A DNA stretch of 64,000 bases from Papaver somniferum (GCF_003573695.1 NC_039358.1:157408920-157472919); one strand, 5' to 3'; shown: positions 1 to 11,864, counted from the first letter of the stretch. Numbers and translations are program-made. Notes: generated from the letters alone by a model not told the origin.

Positions 1-559
1 TAGCCTTTTCATATCCAAATGTAGAAAAGCATTCCCCTCGTTTGCCCGATCCCCTCACGGGATTTTATCCGATTTTTTTGGGCGTCAACGTAGCATTACT
101 TCTTTCACATTAATAGCATTATTACTTTCTCACTATCTCACATTTTGAACATTATTGTTTCTTAAAGAAAACCAAATGACAATGACGGCGGATTTGAAGT
201 TATCATTCTTGGGATGTTTTCCTCTTACAAAGATATATACACCTATCAAAAATGAGTGTGTTCCGAAATACTAAACCTCGCTATCTACTAATCTTAATTT
301 CTACGAACTTTCAGTGACTAATTTTCAAAGTAGTAAATGGTAACGTATACGTCTCGAAAGTTGCTCATAACATAGCGCTTTGTAAGAGGAACGTATTCTC
401 AGAATATTAGTTTCAAATCCGTTAAAGTTTAGATTTATAAAAAAAAAAAGGAATCCAAAGTGTGAGATAATGTGAGGATAACATTGTGAGTGGATTCTCC
501 CTCCCATTTAAAACATCTATCTTTACTAGTATTATTATAAGGTCTGTTCCTATGGGAAA
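1..559. other. AT-rich sequence without recognisable gene
   Basis: No open frame with a recognisable domain, no RNA gene and no transposon terminus is visible here. The short frames on both strands look like chance. Confidence 0.5.
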
Positions 560-1075
560 TAGCAAATTTTTCAATTTTCCAAGTCAAGTGGCCTCGCAAA
601 CTTGCTGGCCCACTTTGTGAAAAGGGTTGACAGACAGAGTCTCTATCGTCAGCGACAAGGACAGATACTCTGTCACCAAAAATGAACATTCGCAACTGCA
701 GTCAGCTATTGTGAAACATGGTGTAACAAATTTTCGTAACGGAAATGTAGTTGTTGCAAATTTTTGGTCGCAACTGTTTTCACAACAGCTCCGAGCTGTT
801 GCGACCCTTTTGAGTAGCAACAACTAGTAAGCAGTTGCGAAATTTTTACTATAGGTTGCAAAGCCTCGACTAAATCATGAAGACCGGCAAAAATTGATAT
901 GGTAAAAAATTAGCAACGGAATTCAGGTGTTGTGGAACTTTAACTATAGTTGCTAACATTCTTGACTTAGTCAACGAGGACTGATTTCTATTTTCCGGTA
1001 TAAATTTAGCAACAGAAGCCAACTGTTGCTAAATTTTTGCAACAGATAAAGAAAGGTCGGTCTTTATTGACCTGG
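560..1075. repeat. GTTGC/GCAAC motif cluster, possible CACTA subterminal region
   Basis: Short direct and inverted copies of GTTGC(T/G)A and TTAGCAAC or GCAACAG recur through about 500 bp, for example near 767, 799, 833, 912, 949, 1006 and 1030. Dense short repeats in both orientations are typical of the subterminal regions of plant CACTA transposons. No CACTA terminus with a 3-bp target duplication is seen at either side, so the assignment is tentative; it may be a truncated end or an unrelated foldback element. Confidence 0.35.
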
Positions 1076-1912
1076 TCAAAATCCCCCCACCCCCCATTCT
1101 ATTTTATCCTGCAAACACCCAATGACCCTGAATTCAATCAATCAAGCAATCAAAGCAATCACATTGTGCACCACTTATATTGATAATGATATGTTTAATG
1201 ATACATGAAAAAAGAGAAGGAAACAACTTATCATTTAGTTTCAAAATGACTCTAACTTAGTTTTCTCTAGATTTCACAAAGACTTTAACTTAGTTTCAGA
1301 AGCATAGTGAGTGTATAAGATACAATTTTCTGCATTAAGAGACAACCTACATTTCAAGAAGAAACTCCTATCTGTAACCTAAATGAAGCACCTGATATCA
1401 ATGCATGGTCAGTTCAACCCATTTGCGTTATACGAAAACCCTGCAACAGAAGTACAAACCATAGTTATTAGATATGTAAGATGAAGAAATGCATTATACT
1501 AAATGATATATCATCAAATTATCAACCATACATGTTTTGATAAGAGGCAGAACCAAAATATGGTATATAGTGTGATACAAATTTTTGTAAGTTTTGGCTA
1601 ATACTGTTGATATATCCAGTAAGTAACATGAGCATGATTACAGGAATAAGAAGATTATAAAGAGTGTTTTCTGCCAAATTTGTCTCTTAACCATAATTAG
1701 AGGAAAAAGATAATTATACTTTCTTTGTTAATAATGAGCATACCGAGGATGCCATTGCCATCAACTGCTGAACTAATAAAACTTGAGTGATTTCTTTCCA
1801 AATGTACCCACTCTTCCAAATCTGTAGAATTGTTTCAGATAAAATAGTACTTTCAGGACTAGTAAACAGAACTACAAAAAAAAAATCGGCAAATCTGGGA
1901 GAACCAACTTAC

Positions 1913-2052
1913 CATGTTGTTTCGATATTGTGAATTGGTTCTTCTGATGTCTGCATTTCGGCTTCTAACAACAACAGTGTACCTTCCTTGAAGACTTGGT
2001 ATAGATTCAACACTATAATCTTAAGTTCCAACCTCCCTCCACCAACTCCAAC
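1913..2052 (-). other. Candidate exon, unrecognised
   Basis: On the minus strand this 140-bp stretch is open in one frame and is bordered by a good acceptor (GTCAG before it) and a good donor (ATG then GTAAGT). The frame begins VGVGGGRLELK and includes EGTLLLLEAEMQ. I do not recognise it. It lies downstream of the last SpoU methyltransferase exon, so it could be a neighbouring gene fragment, a spliced 3' UTR or coincidence. The rest of 1090-2570 shows nothing else. Confidence 0.25.
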
Positions 2053-2574
2053 CTGACATATTTCAAAAAACAATTCAAGTCATACTTACTTATATCGGAA
2101 TGTTTCATTATAATGCATGAATAACAATGAAAATGATGTGATAGAGATCACAACGGAAACTTAAGAACATACATATATTCTTTAGTATTATCTATTATAT
2201 TGAAAGGTGATTGCTTTACCAATCAATACTCATGAGCTCACGATCATTTTATTTGTCGTTTTTGTGAATATTATGTAAGATGGTTATAATATAAGTCTTA
2301 TGCTCATGATTACAGTTTTATGAATAAATACAAGTCCAATTTTCAAAAATATTCTCATAAAATTTGCATATAGGTTTTCTACATGGCATTATGAATTTAT
2401 TCAGATGATGACATAAATTATGATTGCAGCTGTTACATATGGATTTTATTGCCGTTAAACATTAGGGGCTACTATAAACAAAGAAAACTTTACCTCTTCT
2501 TTAATCTCGCGACATTGAAACACCTATGTTAGGTACATAAATTCTTGATATGGATCAGGAGGAAGAGATGGAGG

Positions 2575-2740
2575 ACTTTTGAGATTGTTGTTGTAGTATA
2601 CTCCCATAAAGCAATTGCACCACTCGCATGAACATTGAGAGCCCTGACAACTCCCAGATGAGGAATCTCAACACAACCATCTAAAACATGAGTTATATCT
2701 ACATATATGCCTTCCTATTCATGACCAAGAACCAACACTT
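2575..2740 (-). pseudogene. SpoU/TARBP1-like RNA 2'-O-methyltransferase, C-terminal exon (broken)
   Basis: The minus strand reads VLVLGHE, a TAG stop, then EGI, VDITHVLDGCVEIPHLG, VVRALNVHASGAIALWEYT. This matches the C-terminus of the plant tRNA/rRNA ribose methyltransferase family (SpoU, TARBP1/Trm3-like), in which the VLG-E-EG, EIPQLG and SLNVHVSGAIALWEYTR segments form the knotted S-adenosylmethionine-binding fold. The stop replaces a residue usually lysine, and the usual RQQRSQ tail is altered. The preceding exons lie 17.7 kb away at 20428-21135; a nested retrotransposon separates them. I infer a dead gene fragment in this haplotype. Confidence 0.8.
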
Positions 2741-2920
2741 GTAAAAAGTTATAAAGCATTTTCAGGTAATGAAAGAAACATCAGCTCAATTTCACTTTTT
2801 TAATCCCAGATGTTCATACAAAATTTAACTACGAAGTTGAGTGACTAAAAATCTTTGAGATTGTAATGTACAAGTGAAAGTTGTTAAACAAATTTGGAAT
2901 TATCTTATTTTAGAAAGATT

Positions 2921-5759
2921 TGAAAAAGTGGGGTCTAACAACCTCACCCAATATGTCGCTTAACAATCTGTATGGACTAACTCCAATATACTTTTAAGAG
3001 AATCAACTAGACAGTCATACTCAATCTTAATAAAAAGTAAATAAAAGAGTTATATCTCAATTTCTCGATTCAATCCTTGTAGGATCAGAATCTCGCAACA
3101 TTTATGTCTCAGCGAAGTTAACAATGGTATTGCACAAAAGCGTCGCAGAACAATTTCAGAAACGACATCGGCAAGGATCATGAGAAAGGTGTGATAGTAT
3201 CGCGAAAATTAGAAAGCTTGCGAAGTCAACATTTGTAAGGTTGCGAGAATATCGCAAACCATATCCGAAAATAAAGGACAGATTAGCTGTCATCCACTAT
3301 GTATTTCCCTTATAAATAGTCATTCGAGTTGTAAAGGAGGGGGAGATCTTTTTGAGTGAGAGATAAGTAAATAGGAGAGAGAAAGTTGAGAGCAGAGATC
3401 ATTCTTGATTTCTTTATTTTCCTTGTAAGAATATTCAGAAATTAATCAATAAAATTAAGAGTGTAAACCTAAAAATAGGCTGATCAACGATAAAATCACA
3501 AGAGGGGTGTATTGTAGGATTTCCTGCAACTACAATCCTCACTCAAGCAAATAGAAAACTGCGAGCCTGATTGAATACAAAAGAAATAACTTGAACGATA
3601 TCAAAGACCAATGTTCAAGGATCAATCAATTTCAATCAACAACCAAAGGTTGGATTTACCAATTGATCGATTCAACGCACAACCTGTGATATATCAATTA
3701 TATAACAAAATATAACGCGGAAAAGAAATAGCACAAACACCAGAAGTTTTGTTGACGAGGAAACCGCAAACGCAGAAAAACCCTGGGACCTAGTCCAGAT
3801 TGAACACACATTGTATTAAGCCGCTACAGACACTATCCTACTACAAACTAACTTCGGCCTGGACTGTAGTTGAACCACAATCAATCTTACACTGATCCAA
3901 GGTACAGTTGCGCTCCTTACGTCTCTGATCCCAGCAGGATACTACGCACTTGATTACCTTAGTTGATCTCATCCACAACTAATAATTGTTACGACCCAAA
4001 GTCGAAGACTTTAATAAACAAATCTGTCTCACACAGAAAAGTCTATCGGAATAAATAAATCTGTCTCCACAAAAATACCTACGAGTTTTGTTCCATCTTT
4101 TGATAAATCAAGGTGAACATGAACCAATTGATATACCAGACTTATATTCCCGAAGAACAACCTAGAAATATCAATCACCTCACAATAATCTTAATCGACT
4201 AGCGAAACAAGATATTGTGGAATCACAAACGATGAGACAAAGGTGTTTGTGACTACTTTTGTATCTTGCCTATCAGAGATATAAATCTCAAGCCAATTTT
4301 ACGATTGTACTCAATCACGATAGAAACAACAAGATCAGATCACGCAACTACAAAGAAAATAGTTGAATATGGCTTCACAATACCAATGAAGTCTTCAAGT
4401 CGTTAACCTACAGGGTCTCGAGAGAAACCTAAGGTTAAAGGAGAATCGACTCTAGTTTACACAACTAGTATCATTCAGGAGGTGTGAGGATTAGGTTTCC
4501 CAGTTGCTAGAGTTATCCTTTATTTAGTCTCCAAATCAGGGTTTGCAATCTAAGTTACCTTAGTAACAAAGCATTCAATATTCACCGTTAGATGAAAACC
4601 TGATTAGATTCAAGCTAATATCTTTCAACCATTAGATCGAACTTAGCTTGTTATACACAAATGAAATGTAACTTCATTTAGGTTTGAGTAACCATACCTA
4701 AACGTGTACACCTAGTTGGTTCAACAATAGTTAACCAATGGTTATCCATATGAGCACTTTCATATCAACCTTATTCATCTTCACCATAACTAGTTCAAAT
4801 GACTCAAATGAACTAGTTAAAGAGTTGCTCAATTGTTTAGACCTCATAGAAGTATACAAGACATAATTGAAACAAAATAAGTTTTGATTCACTCGAATCG
4901 ATTCATGAAAATTATAGCCACGGTTTGCAAAGATTGCATTCCTTATTATGTATAAATGTTTTAGTTCATGAACAAACCGATTTTAGAAAGTAACCTACCT
5001 AAGTATGCAAACGGGTACGCGTACTTAAGTAACCGGATTGAGTTTGTTTTTCACTTTCAAACTCCAGCAGAAATTCACGGACATGAACTTTCCGCCAGTA
5101 TACGTACGGGTACGCATACTGTCCCGGATTTCCAGCAACCACCAGTACGCATACGGGCACACATACTTTGGGTTCCCGGTTTTGGACTTTTACACAAATG
5201 TGAAAACACACTATGCTTATATCCAAATATGGTTACATGTTTTAAACTCTCATTTCAATCATTGAAACATTCTTAGAGGATGTTATATAGTTGTTATCCA
5301 CAAACTATTTTTCATCAAAGTGATTTTCAAGAAATTGAAATGATCAACATGACTTCGTCACGAGTAAAGATGAAGTTGGCCAAAGCAAAAGCTTACCAAC
5401 ACATATTTCGATAAATAGATAAGCGAGATAAACTCGGCTCGAAATAGCAAATGTGTATAATCGAAATCTTTATAGCAATACGACTTTTGTCTCAAGATAA
5501 GAGATAGAATAGATAGACTTTTGAGTGATAGATAAGTTCAAGTCTCCACATACATTTTTGTCGATGAAGTTCCACCAGTTCCTTGAGTAGTTCTTCGTCT
5601 TCGCATGATGAACATCGTGGAGTCTAGAGCTCAACTACACTTACTATCCTTGTCTGGGACTTAGCTATAGAAATCAAGACTTATAGTTTTGGCAACTAAA
5701 CTTGACAAACAAGTTTGAGATAGCAACGCTTGCGAATTCGACTGAGCAGTGCTCTAACA
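2921..5759 (-). repeat. 3' LTR of the outer family-A element
   Basis: Starts TGAAAAAGTGGGG and ends CTCTAACA, the reverse complement of the family-A LTR (TGTTAGAG...TTTTTCA). Without the 457-bp solo LTR and its extra 5-bp duplication it is about 2.38 kb. It contains the reversed promoter region near 4515, where the TATA motif appears degraded compared with the other LTR, and a U3 block of GTACGC-type repeats near 5010-5165. Confidence 0.9.
3078..3534 (+). mobile_element. 457-bp solo LTR of a third family, nested
   Basis: Begins TGTAG and ends CTACA, a 5-bp inverted terminal repeat, and is flanked by perfect 5-bp copies of ATCCT (3073-3077 and 3535-3539). Inside are a TATA box (TATAAATA at 3311-3318) and a polyadenylation-like AATAAAA near 3447, so the order U3-R-U5 reads on the plus strand. 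The same host LTR position at about 18196 is empty, which confirms the insertion. No internal region or second LTR is present, so this is a solo LTR left by LTR-LTR recombination. Confidence 0.85.
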
Positions 5760-5775
5760 ATCTCCCCCTTTGTCA
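5760..5775 (-). promoter_or_regulatory. Polypurine tract of the outer element
   Basis: On the minus strand AAAGGGGGAGAT lies directly before the 3' LTR start TGTTAGAG. This is the plus-strand priming site expected at this position of an LTR retrotransposon. Confidence 0.75.
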
Positions 5776-7160
5776 ATTTTAGTGCCAAAACTATAAATAC
5801 ATATGAAATACAAAATAAATAAACTTTGCATCTTTTCATCCACATGCTTGATGTCCTTGATTCTTCAACATTACTCGAAATCTTCGTCAATTCCAAGTAC
5901 TCCAATGATTCCAAAGATATTCAATTCAACATCATCGTTGTTGAAGATCCGTAGCCATAACAATGAGAAAACAAAAGCTCTCAATCATTGTTATACAATG
6001 TCATAGTATTATTACACAACATCAAAGTTCAATTGTATCACAACTTCGACAATAATACTATGGTGATATGTATCATTCCCTCTTAGTCAATACTCCATCT
6101 CACATGAAAACCACTCCCCCTTACATAATGATCCGAAAACCATATGTATTTGTAGTGTGAACTACACATTAATTCTCCCCTTTTTTGTCAATAAAATTGG
6201 CAAAGGTACGAAAAATAGTGGGATCCTAATGAAATTTCCATAGAGACACTTCATGACCAAAAGAAAGTACATATCAACTTGTTTAGATGCAATCATATAG
6301 CCGAAACTAAATGCATTCATCAAGGAGTTTATAAAGATACAAGATAACCCCTATAATATTCCACAGCCGCACTCCCCACAAAGATTTGGCAATTAAGCAC
6401 AAGTTTAATTAAAAACTCTCCCCCATAAAATGTCATTCCCGAAAGAACAACAAGAGCGACCTTTCTTTCATAAGTAAAGAAGGATTTCTTTTGGATATTA
6501 ACAAATCACATGAAACATGAATTTGTATCCAAAAATCTCAATTAAATTAACCACAAGAGAACCTATGATTAATTTAATTGGAAATGCTCACATGACAGAA
6601 CTTACGGAGCCGCATAGTATTTACATAAGAAATATGGATCAGGATAGATCAATACTGCGGAATAAACAAAGATTCATTTTATTTATCATCACCATTTGCA
6701 CAATGACATATGATAGACTTAATCTTTATAAACAAAAGCTCATCCTATCTTCCATCAATATTTGCATAATGACATAATAGGCTTATCTTTTGTTTGTCAA
6801 AAGTTCATTCAATCCTTTATCAATACTTGCATATCGACATACGAAAGACTTAACTTTTGAAAACATATGGGATAGTCATAGTTCACAGATGCAAACACAC
6901 ATATCCCATAACAAGTTGCAATATATGAAACCATAAAGATTAATACTGCAAAATCATCTTCCGAATAAACTTTAGAATTTAAATTAATAAATCTAAAAAG
7001 ATTGCAAGATGAAAACGTTGGACATAACTGTGTAATCACAATAATGGCTATTCCAAAACCTAGTTATCCTTCTTAAATCACAAGAATAAATTCTCATAAG
7101 AAGTTTCCTAGACATTATTTAATTAAGAGACAACTCTTAGAGAACATAATTTAAAAAATA
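5776..7160 (-). other. 3' noncoding internal region of the outer element, with tandem repeats and extra PPT-like tracts
   Basis: No coding frame is supported here. Three further CTCCCC runs (GGGGAG on the element's strand) occur near 6115, 6175 and 6420. From about 6680 to 6880 a degenerate tandem repeat of roughly 65-70 bp is seen, each unit containing a TTTGCATAATGACATA-like core followed by an AGACTTA-like segment. The inner element has a comparable but diverged repeat region at the same place. Confidence 0.6.
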
Positions 7161-7439
7161 TCAAACATGGTTAGCAATCAGAGATTGAACATGGACGAGT
7201 TCATCAGTTGCTTTCTTCAGTTCGTTTTTCAGAAATTCAAGATTCTTTGTTGCAATTCCAAGTTGTTCACGTACGACCTCAAAATCTCGAAGAAGATTTC
7301 CTACCAGTTGTGATGACATCTGAACTGGTAGTTTGTTTTCATGATCAACAACATGATAATAGTTTATGAAAACAGGGTTCTCATGAAACTTGATAGCCTT
7401 TCCCTTCTCAACTTCATCTTCCTTGTTGCATCCATCCAT
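7161..7439 (-). CDS. Small coiled-coil ORF2 of the outer element
   Basis: A 92-codon frame beginning MDGCNKEDE and ending SLIANHV. The C-terminal half (from about residue 48) has heptad spacing rich in L, V, E and K (NLLRDFEVVREQL, LEFLKNELKKATDELVHV), suggesting a coiled coil. No membrane segment or known domain is seen. It follows the gag region and precedes the long 3' noncoding region and PPT, the place where some Sireviruses carry an env-like gene. A frame of similar size, position and C-terminal character occurs in the inner element (11541-11864) although the sequences have diverged, which argues against chance. Function unknown. Confidence 0.5.
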   Translation of the reverse strand: MDGCNKEDEVEKGKAIKFHENPVFINYYHVVDHENKLPVQMSSQLVGNLLRDFEVVREQLGIATKNLEFLKNELKKATDELVHVQSLIANHV

Positions 7440-8164
7440 TGTGCACACACACAAAAAATTCAGGAAAAGTTTTTGACGTTACAGAACATGTATGTATCAA
7501 AAGGTGCATGTTACACACATATATATATGAGTGGTTTATAGAAAACCCTAGTGTTAGAGCATAGCTCGGTCGACCTCGCATGCGTTGTTATATCAAGTAT
7601 GTTTGTCAATGTTAGTGATCAAAACTATGAGTCTTGATTTCTAGTCTATTATAGCTAAGTCTCGGACTAGGATAGAAAAGTGTAGTTGAGCTCAAGGACT
7701 TCATGGCGATTCATCATACAATGACGAAGATCTACTCAAGGAACCGTGGAACTTCATCAACAAAAAGGTATGTGGAGACTTGAACTTATCTGTCACTCAA
7801 AAGTCCATCTATTCTATCTCCTACTTCTTATGAGACAAAAAGTCGTATGCTATATAGACTAGATCATACGCATTTGACATTTCGAGTTGAGTATTCACTA
7901 TTTATGTTTTTCTCGAAATCGTGTGTTGGTAAAGCGTTTCGCTTTGATCAAGTTTATCTTCACCTAGTGACGAATGTCATGAAAAGTTTCAATTACTTTG
8001 AGAATTGCTCTGACATGAAACGGTCTGTGAATAACGGCTATATAACGTCCTCTGAGAATGTCTCAATGATTGGAATGAGAGTTTAGATAACATAACCATG
8101 TATTCCTTAATCCGAAGTTTTCGAACTTTGTTGATTGAGAGAAACCGGAGGAATTGGCTTTGCC

Positions 8165-8350
8165 AAGTACGCGAACTCAGTTTGCGAACTCAGTCCGCGA
8201 ACTGACGGAAGTTCTCTTGCCGAGAATTTCTGCTGGGATTTTCCAAAAACTCATTTGCGTGTTTAGTCCGCGAACTGGCGGATGTCTCTTTGCCGAGATT
8301 TTCTGTTGAGTTTGGAAAACTCTGCCGGTTGCCTTAAGTCCGCGAACTTG
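8165..8350 (+). promoter_or_regulatory. U3 near-palindromic repeats, possible enhancer
   Basis: Copies of a 12-bp core close to AGTCCGCGAACT, nearly its own reverse complement around CGCG, occur here about 450-650 bp upstream of the TATA box. The copy number differs among LTRs: the reversed copies at 39210-39440 and 44190-44300 have more or fewer units. In the outer element the same block is built of GTACGCGTAC-like palindromes. Sirevirus LTRs are known for palindromic repeats in U3; a regulatory role here is inference. Confidence 0.55.
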
Positions 8351-8819
8351 TTTGTGAGCTTAAGTGGTTATGATCTAAAGATGTGCTCTGAATATGAAAC
8401 TTAAATTACTAAGGAATGTTGTATGCAAACCGTGGCTATAAAAGTTCATGAGTCGATTCAATCGAATCGAATCATCTTTGTTTCAATTATGTCTTGTGTA
8501 GTTACATAAGATCTCATAGCAATTGAACAACTCTCTAACTAGTTCATTTGAGTCAATTGAACTAGTTATGGTGAAGAAGAACTAGGTTAATATGAATTGC
8601 TCATATGGTTAACCTTTTGGGTTACTATGTTGAACCAACATACACGTACACGTTTGGGCATGGTTTTCACAAACCCAGTAAACGTCTGACCAAGTGTGTG
8701 TGACAAGCTAAGTTTTCGATCTAACGGTTGAGAAATATTAGCTTGAATCTAAATCAGGTTTTCATCTAACGGTGAATATGGATTGCTTTGTAACTAAGGA
8801 AAAACCCTGATTTGAAGGC

Positions 8820-8827
8820 TATATAAA
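8820..8827 (+). promoter_or_regulatory. TATA box of the inner 5' LTR
   Basis: TATATAAA followed by GGAGACATC. The 3' LTR has TATATATA at the matching position (about 15032-15040). Transcription would start roughly 30 bp further on. Confidence 0.6.
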
Positions 8828-9948
8828 GGAGACATCTAGCATTGCGCAAAACTAATCCCCACACGTCTGTGTGATACTAGTGCGCTCGCTAGAGTCGATT
8901 CTCCTTTAACCTTTGGTTTTCTTCTCTAAAACCAAGTTAGCGACTTAAAGACTTCATTGGGATTGTGAAGCCAGACCGATACTACTTTTATCATAGTTGT
9001 GTGATCTGATCTTGCATCTTCTATCGTACGAGTACAATCTTTGATTGGCTTGAGATCGTGAGAGTTCTCCGATAGGCAAGATAAAGAAGTCACAAACATC
9101 TTCGTCTCACTGTTTGTGATTCCTTAACAAACCGCTTGTGTAGTCAAGAAGGATTGTTGAGAGTTGATTGATTAATCTAGGTTGTTCTTCGGGAATATAA
9201 GACCGGATTATCAATTGGTTCCTGTTCACCTTGATTTTATATCTTAAGACGGAACAAAAACCCAGGGTTTTTCTGTGGGAGACAGATTTATCCTTTGATA
9301 GATTTTTCTGTGTGAGACATATTTGTTTATTATCAAGTCTGCGATTTTGGGTTGTAGCAACTCTTAGTTGTGGGTGAGATCAGCTAAGGGAATCAAGTGC
9401 GCAGTATCCCGCTGGGATAAGAGACGTAGGAGTACAACTGTACCTTGAATTAGTGGGAGATTGATTGGGGTTCAACTATAGTCCAGTCTGAAGTTAGCTT
9501 GTAGTAGGATACTGTATGTAGCGGCTTAATATAGTGTGTGTTCAACCTGGACTACGTCCCAGGGTTTTTCTGCATTTGCGGTTTCCTCGTTAACAAAACT
9601 TCTGATGTCTGTGTTATTTCTTTTCCGCAGTATATTTTATATAATTAAAATAATACAGGTTGTGCGTTAAGATCATCAATTGGAAATCCAACCTTTGGTT
9701 GTTGATTGATCCTTGGATATTGGTCTTTGGTACCGTCCAAGTTATTCCTTGTATTTGATAAAGACTCGCTATTGTTTTTAGCTTGAGTAAAAATCAAATC
9801 AAGTGAGAGATATTAACTCCTTAAGATACTTTAATCTAGATTGAGTCTGACTGTCTAGTTGATTCTCTAGCAAAGTATTTCGGAGTTAGTCCATACAGAT
9901 TGCTAAGCGAAATATTGGGTGTTGTTGTTAGACCCCCGCTTTTTCAAT

Positions 9949-9960
9949 TGGTATCAGAGC
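9949..9960 (+). promoter_or_regulatory. Primer-binding site of the inner element
   Basis: TGGTATCAGAGC, complementary to the 3' end of plant initiator tRNA-Met, lies 2 nt (AT) after the LTR end. This is the standard site of plant Copia elements. Confidence 0.9.
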
Positions 9961-10012
9961 AGGCAAACACATCAAAGACCTCATCAGTCTGTGTTTGTAG
10001 TGATATGACTCT

Positions 10013-11150
10013 ATGGACAATAGTACTATCTCTGATAAACGCGTCACCAGTAATAAAGATTCTCTCTCGTGTAATACTATTAAAGAGAAAATCTTTTCAA
10101 TCTCGAATACAGAAAAACCTTGTGGTTCGACGAGACAGATAAACAATGGCATGTGTGTTTTTGATCTCCCTTCCAAAGAGACCTTCTCTTCCAATGAATG
10201 GGATAAGCTGAAGAGAGTAATTTGATTCTAAACCTTGTTAGAATTCAAGCTGTCAGATTGGATCAGTTGAAACACCATGTCAATGTTCTCCTTGGTATTG
10301 TAAGAAATTGCAAAGTCCATGGCGATGCTGAAGATCAATCTTCATGCTTAACTCTTGAGGATTGCCTCGAAAAAGAATCCTTGGATATTGAACGTCGTTT
10401 GAATAAACTCTCCGTTCAAGGGTGTTCAAAGCAATCTAACATATCAAGAACTTCTGATGCTTTACTATCGGAAGTAAAAGCAGGTGTTCCTAATGTTACC
10501 ACCAAACTTGGGACATTATGTAAAAGAGACAAATCTTCTGATGATAATATTAAGACAACATCCTCAAATCATTCTTATGATCAAAAGGTATGTCTGGTCT
10601 GTGAGACCAAGAGTTCTGTTAGACAAAAGAGAAACTCTAAGTTTAATAAAGGCTCCTTAGTTCAACTGCAACACACCCTAGATTTGATTCTCAAAGGTGT
10701 GACTGACATCCGTATGATTGAGCCAATTGGCTTTCGTACATATCCTTTGTATGCTACCAGGAAAGTCAGTACAATGAGTTCCTCCAATGTCCAAGGGCAT
10801 AATAGACGTCTTAATAAACATCGTCCTAAGGAGGTTCAACGCCATGTCTCTAAAAGCAACCTTGTTCCTGTTGAGAAAGTCATCCAGAAGAAAGGAAAAT
10901 CGATGAGATGAGAAAAGACATTAAAGAGATAATTGTAAGATACAAAGAGCTTATCAACAGATTATCTTCTTCCTCATGTCAAGACACTTCTGGTAAGAAT
11001 TCTAACTATGTCTCTTATTTTGATGACAGTAAATTTTATGATAATTTCTCATGTAAGACAGGATCCTTCTCTAAGACTAAGAGGAAAAGAAAACTTAACC
11101 AAAAACACAAAACTCTTAATGAGCCTATGGCTCGTACTTGTGTTAATTAA
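10013..11150 (+). pseudogene. gag-like polyprotein relic of the inner element
   Basis: An ATG at 10013 opens MDNSTISDKRVTS, which aligns with the start region of the outer element's gag (SNISDNATSV). The frame is continued after a frameshift near 10222 by about 229 codons and then by an overlapping frame to 11150. The region is lysine- and serine-rich and would suit a nucleic-acid-binding gag. Around 10588-10640 the frame reads CLVCETKSSVRQKR, which can be aligned with a CCHC knuckle in which His is replaced by Ser and the last Cys by Arg. No protease, integrase or RT motif follows. The gag identity rests on position and the match to the outer element. Confidence 0.5.
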
Positions 11151-11540
11151 TCACAAGTTTCGAGAGCTTACTCATAAAAAAACCCTGTTGAGTAAGTTTG
11201 TGTTAAAAACAAGTATACTTATTGCTTGCATCTGATAAGTTAGACGATTTTCTTATTGTCCATAGCAAAACTTATGTTGACAGATCCGCCAAGAACAATT
11301 ATTGGTTAAGTCAAAAGATTTTGTTGCATAGAGTCTTAAAATTTGTGTTTAGGTCATGTTTTCAAATGTTTGAAGGACTTTATTTCTTGGGTATTTGTTG
11401 TACTCGAATGGATTCCGTTCTGGACCGAGTCAGCAGTTTATTTGAAACCCTAAATTGTTGTCCCCAAGGATAAAATATCCAACCTCTTAGGGTTACAAGT
11501 CACGTACGTGTACCTCTGGTGGATTTTGGATTTTCAAAGA

Positions 11541-11864
11541 ATGTATTCCTCCTCTTCTTGCTATGGTGGTTTCGGAAAAGGATTTCTTGACAAAAGTGTT
11601 GAGGTTGATTCCAGGAGGAAGAGAACACTTGTAGATGAAGATCATCCCAATGTTTCATGCTTCTTTGCTTATTCTCATGAAGATGTTGAGAAGGATGATA
11701 TGATCTATGTTGAAGTCGTTCATGACTTTCTTAAGTACTTTGGGGAAGAAAAACAACAACTTGTTGATACTTTAAAAGGTCTTGATAAGGTGAAAACTGA
11801 GTTGGAAAAGGTTGTGTCTGACCTTGGTCTCATAAAATCTCAAATCAATGATCTTTGTAAATAG
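11541..11864 (+). CDS. Coiled-coil ORF2 of the inner element
   Basis: A 107-codon frame beginning MYSSSSCYGGFGKGF and ending KSQINDLCK. Residues about 50-105 (from MIYVEVVHDFL through LVDTLKGLDKVKTELEKV) show heptad-like spacing and are predicted by eye to form a coiled coil. The N-terminal part carries a basic DSRRKR segment. It lies in the same place as ORF2 of the outer element (7161-7439): after gag and before the 3' noncoding region. No homology to a characterised family is recognised. It may be an env-like or accessory protein, or a remnant of a longer polyprotein. Confidence 0.5.
   Translation: MYSSSSCYGGFGKGFLDKSVEVDSRRKRTLVDEDHPNVSCFFAYSHEDVEKDDMIYVEVVHDFLKYFGEEKQQLVDTLKGLDKVKTELEKVVSDLGLIKSQINDLCK

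Larger units (their letters stand above)
7552..9946 (+). repeat. 5' LTR of the inner family-A element
   Basis: A 2395-bp LTR with TG...CA ends. A TATA box lies at 8820-8827, so U3 is about 1.3 kb; the U3 contains AGTCCGCGAACT-type repeats at about 8165-8350. The downstream part holds the GGTTTTTCTGCATTTGCGG segment conserved in all copies in this window. The open frame at 7847-8086 is part of U3 and is not taken as a gene. Confidence 0.9.

Noticed and set aside
560..1075. Complete CACTA element
   Set aside because: Subterminal-like motifs only; no CACTA/TAGTG terminus or 3-bp duplication could be found.
4968..5276. 102-codon ORF also present at 19627-19935
   Set aside because: Both lie in the LTRs of one element, antisense to its transcription; repetition reflects LTR duplication, not selection on a protein.
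7847..8086. ORF of about 80-98 codons (DHTHLTFRVEYS...) recurring at 14029-14325 and, reversed, at 44413-44667
   Set aside because: It lies wholly in the U3 of family-A LTRs; its recurrence follows from LTR identity. Other LTR copies break the frame, and its start differs between copies.
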